From NCBI GenBank assembly GCA_001247695.2, contig LGRX02034547.1, forward strand, positions 1 through 12,891: a DNA stretch of 12,891 nt. The letters run 5' to 3'. A program made the translations under genes and the position numbers. The notes under the pieces were generated by a model. The model did no database searches. It had not been told where the DNA came from and was given only the letters and a program-made list of their open reading frames with translations. Shown in pieces: positions 10,501 to 12,891 of the stretch. The stretch is from Cymbomonas tetramitiformis (taxonomy: Eukaryota; Chlorophyta; Pyramimonadophyceae; Pyramimonadales; Pyramimonadaceae). Numbering within the stretch: the first letter of the stretch is position 1; every line of letters starts with the position of its first letter.

Positions 10501-12562
10501 GGGAGGGGGCGCTGGGGCGCAGGAGAGGGAGGCCAAGCACCTGCAGAGCATGGCGGAGCATGATGAGAAAATGGAGGCAGCCATGGAGGCGCAGTCCCGG
10601 CTACAGGCGCAGGTTCCCCTACGTCCCCTTCCCCCCCTATCGAGGCGTAGTCCCGGCTACAGGCGCAGGTGTCCCGACGCCTGCGACCCTAGATTAAAAG
10701 AATCTCTGCTATCATTCCGAGATTAAAAAGGGCTTTGGTATCTTCTCGAACGGGGGCAAACCTTGATCTTCTTCTGTGTGCTCTCTTGCCCGTGAATGGT
10801 CTGATTTGCAGATGATTTCATTCACAGATCGCTGCCTCGAGCGTGACAGAGTCTGTTTCACTCCCGGAGGCGGCGCATTGGGGGAGGGAGTACGAGAGCA
10901 GGTGGGGCAGCTGACAGAGCAGCTGGCCACCAAGGAGGCCCAGGAGTCGCGCGTTGAGGCAACGCTGGAGGCCTCGTTCCAGGTGCTGCGCGTGTGGCAT
11001 TCCGTGTGGCCCTGCGTCTCTAGCAGCCCTGCGTCTCGCGCACTCTTTCCTGAGGCTCCCTACCGCCAATGGTGGCGTGAGCCTCCGCTGCGCCGGCTGT
11101 GCAAATGGCGCCACAAAGAGCGCCTGCGCTGTCAGTGCATGGACGCCCGGCCTAGGACCGGAGCATGCCCCTCTTCACACCCGCTGTCCCTGAGCCCTTC
11201 CCCCGAGAGCAAAGTCGAGTCCGCACCCAATTTCCCATCAGATGTCCTTGCCAGCGACAGTTGGCATTTTTCTGGGGTCCCCATGGCAAGTAGGGGAAAC
11301 CTCGGTGGAGTGTACACTGCAGCTGGGTTTCCCCTATGATTTATTTGACATTTGCCTTGCCCGGGCTCGAGCACCAACATGGATAATTCCATCACGGACC
11401 TGCAGTGCAAGGCTGGTTAGCTGCCGGCTGCCCCGCATTTTTTGGGTGTGGCTCATCCTTGGACCGACTCCTTTGGCACGCCGTAGCCGCAGAAGACCGG
11501 CTGCTTTTTTTTGGGGGGTGGTATCCTGCCAGCCGCGAAGCTTACGCCGGAGGCATGCCGACGGAGTCAACACTCGATACACGGAATTCTGCACGCATTG
11601 AGCTGCGTACAGTTGCGCAGTCTTGCATGTTTGGCAGTGATTGGTACATACGCACATCCATGCCGCTTTGCATTTGTTTTGAGGTGTGTGTCGGTGGTCT
11701 CTTGGCACAGCCCCGCCCTGCTCTTCAATGCTTCTGACATCCACTGGGATGAAGACGGGCTGGCTTTTGTCGGCGGGTTTCATGCCGCGTAGTGTGTGTG
11801 TGTGTGGTATCCTGGGATGATGGTGGGCTGGCTTTTGTTGGCCGATCTCATGCCGTTCCGTGTGGTATCCTGTCACGCCCCGCCATTGCCTTTCCTCCCT
11901 CCCGTTACTCCCTCATGCAGCCCCTCTTCTCCCCCACTCTCTCCCTGGCTCCCTCACCTCCCTCGCGCAGCCCCTCTTCTCCCCACTCTCTCCCTGGCTC
12001 CTCGTTACTCCCTCCGCAGCCCCTCTTCTCCCCACCTCTCCCCTGGCCACCCTCCCTTACCTGAACGAATAAAAATCCCCGTGCGGCTCGTGCGAGAGAG
12101 GCACAAAAAGTCCCCCGGGTCGGGTAGATTCCATCTCTCATTGAGTGCAGCTGTAAGGTTCCCGAATGCTTCTCTCTTCCACTGGGATGATGGCGGGTGG
12201 GCTAATGTCGTCGGGCCTCATGCCGCTCAGGGCCTCTGCTCCGGGCCTCTGCTCCGGGCCTCTGCTCCGGGCCTCTGCTCCGCCCGAGTGGCCCGCCACT
12301 GGAAGCGGTCCAGGCTTAAGGAAGGCGGGGAGCGTCCTCGTGTCCCGCTGACGGCGCCAGCTCTCGGTTGCCACCCCTGCCACTGTCCCCCAAGGGGATT
12401 GGCGCCAAGGCTGTGGAAGGGGAGATTGATAGGGGCGGAGAAGGGGCTTGGCATGGGAGCAGGAGCGGCTGGCAGCGATTCAGAAGGATCACTCGGAGGC
12501 GCTGAGCGGCGGCGCTAGGGAGCTAAAGCAGATGCAGAGCGAGCTGGCAGCTGCCAGATCTT
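1446..12562 (+). CDS. Multi-exon gene for a long coiled-coil protein, partial at both ends
   Basis: The gene is inferred by joining 17 short plus-strand exons, each described separately, which give about 2.0 kb of coding sequence (roughly 675 residues) in one open frame. The product is rich in Ala, Glu, Gln, Leu, Arg and Lys, with almost no Pro or Gly runs, as expected for a long parallel coiled coil. No catalytic motif, signal peptide or membrane segment is visible. Introns run GT...AG, with one possible GC...AG, and 16 of 17 acceptors are followed by G. All junctions are phase 0 except the two B-C junctions, which are both phase 2. Exons A-B-C-D are tandemly duplicated. No promoter, start codon, stop codon or poly(A) site can be assigned, so both ends probably lie outside the window. 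Golgins, myosin-like tails, nuclear-pore filament proteins and ciliary proteins all look like this, and I cannot choose between them. Confidence 0.72.
1509..2249 (+). other. Intron between exons 1 and 2
   Basis: This intron contains a 23-bp tandem array (1551-1711) and a unique, AT-richer stretch (about 1715-2165) with no coiled-coil coding potential. It ends in a strong pyrimidine tract (2219-2249, CCCCTCCTCACCGCAG). I see no gene in it on either strand. Confidence 0.7.
1551..1711. repeat. Tandem array, 23-bp unit, 7 copies
   Basis: Seven copies of GCGCGATG(C/A)AGGGCCCTCG plus CCGG start at 1551, 1574, 1597, 1620, 1643, 1666 and 1689. Differences are mostly the C/A change after GATG. As 23 is not a multiple of 3, a minus-strand reading cycles through three frames of a spurious Arg/Ala/Pro-rich peptide. 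Confidence 0.95.
2250..2426 (+). CDS. Exon 2 (59 codons), coiled coil
   Basis: The exon starts ALQGDLEAARGHQQQAAALQ and ends AAAMEGQLQ, Gln/Ala/Glu-rich throughout with no stop. The acceptor CTCACCGCAG|GCT follows a long pyrimidine tract and is the best acceptor in the window. The donor is CAG|GTTGGA at 2427. The exon is 177 nt and phase 0 at both ends. Confidence 0.85.
2427..3065 (+). other. Intron between exons 2 and A1
   Basis: It holds the 28-bp array (2446-2644), a short CAATTGGGTT-type direct repeat (about 2739-2765), and unique sequence. The frame of exon A1 stays open upstream to about 2901. An alternative acceptor at CGCGCAG|ACG (around 2992) could therefore lengthen A1 by about 25 codons. 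The acceptor at 3065 is preferred because it gives the same 93-nt length as the paralogous exon A2. Confidence 0.6.
2446..2644. repeat. Tandem array, 28-bp unit, 7 copies
   Basis: Seven head-to-tail copies of a unit starting GAGGCTGCCTGCGCATCAAT and ending GGATCCAC, with starts every 28 bp from 2446. A three-base remnant of an eighth copy follows at 2642. Only two substitutions are obvious (GAGACTGCC in one copy, GGATCTAC in another), so the array is young. It begins about 20 bp after the exon 2 donor. There are no unique spacers. Confidence 0.96.
3066..3158 (+). CDS. Exon A1 (31 codons), first cassette copy
   Basis: The exon begins AADLVRPRLEQCEGEM and ends LEAARDEALVLLK. The acceptor is TGGGCAG|GCG and the donor AAG|GTGCGG, phase 0 at both ends. 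It matches exon A2 (5980-6072) in length, with 16 of 31 residues identical, including the block LEAARDEAL and the final LLK. Its last 28 bases are the first copy of the 47-bp array that follows. Confidence 0.82.
3131..3324. repeat. Tandem array, 47-bp unit, 4 copies, made from the exon A1 end and its donor
   Basis: Copies start at 3131, 3178, 3225 and 3272, with a GAGGGA remnant at 3319. Each copy contains the last 28 bases of exon A1 (GAGGGATGAGGCC to CTCAAG) plus the first 19 intron bases (GTGCGGCCTGGGAGAGGGC). AAG|GT donors therefore occur at 3158, 3205, 3252 and 3299. The copies look identical. Confidence 0.96.
3159..3688 (+). other. Intron between exons A1 and B1
   Basis: After the 47-bp array, 3325-3688 is unique sequence. 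I see no coiled-coil exon and no credible gene on either strand. It ends GAGAGGCACAG|GCG. Confidence 0.65.
3689..3774 (+). CDS. Exon B1 (28 codons plus 2 nt), first cassette copy
   Basis: It translates to AAQLSLRELQEQQAAEADQA and continues to GELE, then splits a Lys codon (AA|G). The acceptor is GGCACAG|GCG and the donor AA|GTGCGC, phase 2. Joining to exon C1 restores Lys followed by RLERLQK. Exon B2 joins to C2 in exactly the same way (..AELE-K-RLERLQK), which supports this unusual donor. Confidence 0.78.
4057..4320 (-). pseudogene. Outward-facing open frame in the left arm of fold-back 1
   Basis: Read from the inner edge outward, the arm is open for 87 codons (starting HRVPQPHGFLLATITEI, later WGLHVKNPHC, TITIEIGKN) and ends in TAA. 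It has no in-frame ATG of its own near the inner edge, so it looks like the 3' end of a coding region. I do not recognise the family. Other frames of this AT-richer segment are also partly open, so coding status is uncertain. Confidence 0.4.
4356..4619 (+). pseudogene. Outward-facing open frame in the right arm of fold-back 1
   Basis: This is the mirror copy of the left-arm frame, again 87 codons to TAA at 4617-4619. A TGA lies just inside the arm. The two copies differ at five codons and all five differences change the amino acid (Ser/Gly twice, Lys/Arg, Pro/Leu, Lys/Asn). This argues against selection on the peptide since the arms were copied. Confidence 0.4.
4774..4936 (+). CDS. Exon C1 (54 codons plus 1 nt), first cassette copy
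   Basis: The exon starts with the last base of the split Lys codon, then RLERLQKTGKQRRQETDDLQ, and ends TARLQQE. The acceptor is CTGCCAG|GCGG and the donor GAG|GTGCTG. It matches exon C2 in length (163 nt) and in 32 of 54 residues, including RLERLQK, GKQRRQE and LQAQV. The spacing of Leu, Ala and Val fits a heptad coiled coil. Confidence 0.87.
5230..5427 (+). CDS. Exon D1 (66 codons), first cassette copy
   Basis: The exon begins EEASKASKEAAQASEKSAEA, contains AEAELAEAQSQLA, and ends LVSLEKDLTTGSQE. The acceptor is GGTACGCAG|GAA and the donor GAG|GTCCGC, phase 0. It aligns with exon D2 at 41 of 66 positions, allowing for a four-residue insertion in D2. The preceding 293-bp intron (4937-5229) shows nothing further. 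Confidence 0.87.
5428..5979 (+). other. Intron between exons D1 and A2
   Basis: It contains a 50-bp direct duplication at 5642-5741 and is otherwise unique. A CT-rich tract with TTTCACTCAG at 5953 is a plausible acceptor, but it would not give phase 0. The CAG at 5979 gives phase 0 and the 93-nt length shared with A1. Confidence 0.65.
5642..5741. repeat. Direct duplication, 50 bp, 2 copies
   Basis: The units are at 5642-5691 and 5692-5741, each running CGTGGTCGCACACTGAGGG to CTTCCAGTCGCG. They differ at only two or three bases (for example GGGTGCCC versus GGGGGCCC). The duplication is intronic and has no evident coding role. Confidence 0.93.
5980..6072 (+). CDS. Exon A2 (31 codons), second cassette copy
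   Basis: The exon begins ALAKAQAQMAQREEDAKN and ends LEAARDEALNLLK. The acceptor is GGACGGCAG|GCG and the donor AAG|GTGCGC, phase 0. It is the paralogue of A1, with the same length and the same LEAARDEAL.LLK ending. Its last 30 bases form the first unit of the 32-bp array that follows. Confidence 0.83.
6043..6234. repeat. Tandem array, 32-bp unit, 6 copies, made from the exon A2 end and its donor
   Basis: Copies start at 6043, 6075, 6107, 6139, 6171 and 6203, followed by a partial unit at 6235. A degenerate trace, CCTGCTCGAGGTGC, lies around 6280. Each unit is 30 bases of exon end (GCGCGGGACGAAGCC to CTCAAG) plus GT. Donor copies therefore lie after 6072, 6104, 6136, 6168, 6200 and 6232. A few substitutions separate the copies (GGGACG/GGTACG, GCGCGG/GCACGG). 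Confidence 0.96.
6235..6490 (+). other. Rest of the intron between exons A2 and B2
   Basis: This is unique GC-rich sequence with no exon I can support. A TTTTCAG occurs at about 6386. The acceptor used is ATCGCCACAG|GTG at 6490, which gives the open B2 frame. Confidence 0.6.
6491..6618 (+). CDS. Exon B2 (42 codons plus 2 nt), second cassette copy
   Basis: The exon starts VARRETEEAEKKYDLVETRC and ends RQAELE, with a split Lys codon at donor AA|GTATGT (phase 2). The acceptor is TCGCCACAG|GTG. It is 14 codons longer than B1, and only the final ELE-K and the phase-2 junction are clearly shared. Confidence 0.82.
6849..7011 (+). CDS. Exon C2 (54 codons plus 1 nt), second cassette copy
   Basis: The exon completes the split Lys codon, then reads RLERLQKAGKQRRQESEELQ and ends TAQLAKQ. 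The acceptor is GGCTGCCAG|GCGC and the donor CAG|GTGCCT. Length and phase are identical to C1. The preceding intron (6619-6848, 230 bp) carries no fold-back element. Confidence 0.88.
7012..7374 (+). other. Intron between exons C2 and D2
   Basis: This is unique sequence without tandem repeats. I see no supported gene in it. It does not obviously align with the 293-bp C1-D1 intron, suggesting the cassette duplication is old. Confidence 0.65.
7375..7584 (+). CDS. Exon D2 (70 codons), second cassette copy
   Basis: The exon begins EEARAASEAAAQASGKNTEA, contains AEAELAEARSQLA, and ends VAALERDLTAAYGE. The acceptor is GGAACACAG|GAG and the donor GAG|GTCAGA, phase 0. It is the paralogue of D1, with four extra residues (ERVA) after position 20. 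Confidence 0.88.
7585..7941 (+). other. Intron between exons D2 and E
   Basis: The first half is strikingly C/T-rich on the plus strand (about 7625-7745). No coiled-coil exon is visible. It ends GGGGCATCAG|CTG. Confidence 0.65.
7942..8034 (+). CDS. Exon E (31 codons), coiled coil, possible GC donor
   Basis: The exon begins LEELSAVANERDRARGALIE and ends AQLADHREQ. The acceptor is GGCATCAG|CTG. The only junction ending the coiled coil in phase 0 is CAG|GCGCGC at 8034, a GC rather than GT donor. It is followed at once by a Pro-coding C-run (8041-8070) that does not suit a coiled coil. The alternative is read-through to a GT farther on, for example GACG|GTGAGC near 8152. With the GC donor the exon is 93 nt, the same length as the A exons. 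Confidence 0.62.
8035..8522 (+). other. Intron between exons E and F
   Basis: G-rich unique sequence follows an initial run of C. A short string CCAGCCTGTC.CG occurs twice (about 8091 and 8358). I see no gene in it. Confidence 0.6.
8523..8651 (+). CDS. Exon F (43 codons), coiled coil
   Basis: The exon begins EVQLESQRELLAHAEVRREE and ends VTALETKLRDSQ. The acceptor is ACGCTGCAG|GAG and the donor CAG|GTCGCT, phase 0. Its end (VTALETKL) faintly resembles the ends of D1 and D2 (LVSLEKDL, VAALERDL). E-F could therefore be a decayed third cassette, but coiled-coil composition alone could cause this. Confidence 0.8.
8962..9192 (-). pseudogene. Outward-facing open frame in the left arm of fold-back 2
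   Basis: This is a 76-codon frame with an ATG in the spacer. It starts METDMQPTTLLADFEKSQRT, later contains EEKGKKPPKHVQLVEDLVFV, and ends SFAVE followed by TAA. It is hydrophilic and helix-prone. I do not recognise it. The sequence between its stop and the outer end of the arm contains AATAAA and TGTAAACC, which could be 3'-end signals. Frames on the opposite strand are also open, so coding is unproven. Confidence 0.42.
9308..9331. other. Perfect 9-bp hairpin at the spacer/right-arm border of fold-back 2
   Basis: CTTGAGCAC (9308-9316) and GTGCTCAAG (9323-9331) are exact reverse complements around a 6-base loop, AGTAAA. The right arm of fold-back 2 starts at the next base. The left inner border has no such hairpin. 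Confidence 0.85.
9334..9540 (+). pseudogene. Outward-facing open frame in the right arm of fold-back 2
   Basis: This is the mirror copy of the left-arm frame, 68 codons from the inner edge (TVLADFEKSQRT...) to TAA at 9538-9540. It matches the left copy except at one codon next to the border (Val versus Leu). It has no ATG at its inner end, and an in-frame TAA lies within the spacer hairpin, so it is a truncated copy. Confidence 0.42.
9951..10076 (+). CDS. Exon G (42 codons), coiled coil
   Basis: The exon begins EELAAMELNLMERERELEEA and ends EAAEAKHSAAAQ. The acceptor is GTCGCGCAG|GAG and the donor CAG|GTCACA, phase 0. An alternative acceptor 15 bases upstream (ATGGCAG|ATC) would add ISVAQ in frame. 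Confidence 0.8.
10199..10237 (+). CDS. Small exon H (13 codons)
   Basis: It translates to EASVVKQRLELLQ between GGCTGCACAG|GAG and CAG|GTGAGC, the most canonical donor in the window. It is phase 0 at both ends. The shortness limits confidence, but composition, phase and the strong donor agree. Confidence 0.62.
10449..10472 (+). CDS. Possible microexon I (8 codons)
   Basis: RSEAALSQ lies between CACCGTCAG|CGC and CAG|GTGCGT. The frame is also open upstream to about 10404, but that part is Pro/Gly-rich and unlike the coiled coil. It could be skipped without breaking the reading frame. This is a weak call and is not counted in the joined model. Confidence 0.35.
10523..10612 (+). CDS. Exon J (30 codons), coiled coil
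   Basis: The exon begins EREAKHLQSMAEHDEKMEAA and ends MEAQSRLQAQ. The acceptor is GGGGCGCAG|GAG and the donor CAG|GTTCCC, phase 0. The last 27 bases plus GT are repeated 56 bp downstream. Confidence 0.8.
10586..10670. repeat. Duplicated exon J end and donor, 56-bp spacing
   Basis: GAGGCGCAGTCCCGGCTACA...GGCGCAGGT starts at 10586 and recurs at 10642 with one change, CAG to TAG. The change gives CTATCGAGGCGTAG|TCCCGG after a pyrimidine tract, which resembles an acceptor. It is followed by six in-phase codons (SRLQAQ) and a second donor CAG|GTGTCC. Confidence 0.85.
10613..10901 (+). other. Intron between exons J and K
   Basis: It contains the duplicated exon J end, an AT-richer stretch with two AGATTAAAA strings (about 10690-10730), and a TTTGCAG at about 10810. 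The K frame is open back to about 10776, so K may begin earlier than annotated. Confidence 0.55.
10902..10982 (+). CDS. Exon K (27 codons), coiled coil
   Basis: It begins VGQLTEQLATKEAQESRVEA and ends TLEASFQ. The acceptor is CGAGAGCAG|GTG and the donor CAG|GTGCTG, phase 0. The frame is open upstream, and an earlier acceptor such as TTTGCAG near 10812 is possible, but that added sequence is Gly/Pro-rich. Confidence 0.72.
11727..11786. repeat. Degenerate 60-bp repeat, copy 1 of 3
   Basis: It contains CACTGGGATGAAGACGGGCT and TTTCATGCC. It aligns without gaps to 12165-12224, and its last 44 bases or so align to 11811-11854. Read on the minus strand it gives GMKPADKSQPVFIPVDVRSI. Confidence 0.75.
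11811..11854. repeat. Degenerate 60-bp repeat, copy 2 of 3 (partial)
   Basis: CCTGGGATGATGGTGGGCTG to CTCATGCC matches copy 1 over 44 bases without gaps. The adjoining GTGGTATCCTG is also seen near 11518 and 11868. Confidence 0.75.
11899..12048. repeat. C/T-rich tandem array, about 50-bp unit, 3 copies
   Basis: GCAGCCCCTCTTCTCCCC recurs at about 11917, 11967 and 12016, with CTCCCTGGCTCC between copies. Each unit ends in a pyrimidine tract and GCAG and so resembles a splice acceptor. Confidence 0.88.
12165..12224. repeat. Degenerate 60-bp repeat, copy 3 of 3
   Basis: AATGCTTCTCTCTTCCACTG to CCTCATGCC aligns with copy 1 over 60 bases without gaps but with many substitutions. The minus-strand reading is GMRPDDISPPAIIPVEERSI. 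Confidence 0.72.
12230..12281. repeat. Tandem array, 13-bp unit, 4 copies
   Basis: GGGCCTCTGCTCC is repeated exactly four times, starting at 12230, 12243, 12256 and 12269. Confidence 0.96.
12463..12562 (+). CDS. Exon L (about 33 codons), coiled coil, 3' end uncertain
   Basis: It begins ERLAAIQKDHSEALSGGARE and continues LKQMQSELAAARS. The acceptor is GGGAGCAG|GAG, phase 0. Possible donors are T|GTAGCG (12562), A|GTGTTG (12580) and G|GTGAAA (12586). All would be phase 1, unlike the rest of the gene. A further coiled-coil segment, CAREFQQLERE, occurs at about 12688-12720 and may be the next exon, but its edges cannot be fixed. Confidence 0.55.
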
Positions 12563-12810
12563 GTAGCGCCAGCTTGTGCAGTGTTGGTGAAACTGTGGTC
12601 CGGGCAGAGCCCACAGTGGCGTTTGGGGGTGGGGAGGAGGTCACTAAGGCTGCGGGGGGCGGAGGGGGCTTCCAGAGGAGAATGCAGTGCGCGAGAGAAT
12701 TTCAGCAGCTGGAGAGAGAAGGTGCCGAGGCCCGCTGCGACTACATTGTCTGCGCCGCACACCAACGATTGTTTGGCACCACTCACGCGATGGCATGGAA
12801 AGTAGACCGG

Positions 12811-12891
12811 CGTCTCATGTAGCAGCGCAGCGTCTCATGCAGCAGCGCAGCGTCTCATGCAGCAGCGCGTCTCATGCAGCAGCGCATACGC
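12811..12891. repeat. Tandem array, 20-bp unit, about 4 copies, running to the window end
   Basis: CGTCTCATGCAGCAGCGCAG starts at 12811 (with one T), 12831 and 12851. A copy shortened by three bases is followed by a fourth at 12868. The array may continue beyond the window. Confidence 0.93.

Larger units (their letters stand above)
10983..12462 (+). other. Long intron between exons K and L
   Basis: At 1480 bp this is the longest apparent intron. It holds a GT microsatellite (about 11789-11804), three copies of a degenerate 60-bp repeat, a C/T-rich array of about 50 bp (11899-12048) and a 13-bp array (12230-12281). The part from 10983 to 11720 has no recognisable repeat and no coiled-coil exon. 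Missed exons with other composition cannot be excluded. Confidence 0.55.

Noticed and set aside
10776..11339. 187-codon plus-strand open frame treated as one gene
   Set aside because: Only the part corresponding to exon K looks like protein. Flanking parts lack coiled-coil character and K ends at a good donor.
11334..11876. 180-codon minus-strand open frame
   Set aside because: Composition is unremarkable, I recognise no domain, and it runs through the degenerate 60-bp repeat and GT microsatellite. A real gene here cannot be excluded but is not supported.
11796..12518. 240-codon plus-strand open frame, Pro/Ser/Leu-rich
   Set aside because: It is a translation of the C/T-rich and 13-bp arrays and overlaps the start of exon L in another frame.

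Overview
This window looks like eukaryotic nuclear DNA from a GC-rich, intron-rich genome. A single-celled alga such as a chlorophyte or prasinophyte fits, and so does a dinoflagellate, but nothing here fixes the taxon. There are no bacterial-style operons, no rRNA or tRNA genes, and no long uninterrupted protein gene. The longest open frames lie in tandem repeats or are shadows of other features.

The main content is one plus-strand gene, incomplete at both ends, split into about 17 short exons (mostly 39-210 nt) between roughly 1446 and 12562. The exons share Ala/Glu/Gln/Leu/Arg/Lys-rich coiled-coil sequence and can be joined in one open frame. All junctions are phase 0 except two, and those two are matching phase-2 junctions. 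The middle of the gene is a tandem duplication of a four-exon cassette (A-B-C-D). Copy 1 is at 3066-5427 and copy 2 at 5980-7584. The paired exons keep the same order and phases, and often the same length (A 93/93 nt, C 163/163 nt). This supports the exon calls independently of any database. I do not recognise the protein beyond 'long coiled-coil protein'.

The introns are crowded with repeats. Tandem arrays lie at 1-403 (54-bp unit), 530-1445 (about 50-60 bp), 1551-1711 (23 bp), 2446-2644 (28 bp), 3131-3324 (47 bp), 6043-6234 (32 bp), 11899-12048 (about 50 bp) and 12811-12891 (20 bp). Several are built from exon edges. The arrays after the paralogous exons A1 and A2 each repeat the exon end with its splice donor, using different unit lengths. 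The array before the first exon repeats the splice acceptor and exon start.

Two unrelated fold-back elements sit in introns. Fold-back 1 (3991-4685) has two 330-bp arms around a 35-bp spacer. Fold-back 2 (8816-9686) has two 355-bp arms around a 161-bp spacer. In both, each arm carries an outward-facing open frame running from the inner edge to a stop codon, so the two families share a head-to-head plan. Their arms differ at only 5 and 4 positions, so both look recent, and fold-back 1 has no counterpart in the matching intron of cassette copy 2.

The most unusual signal is the combination of repeat arrays seeded at splice sites with recent head-to-head fold-back insertions, all in the introns of one internally duplicated gene.
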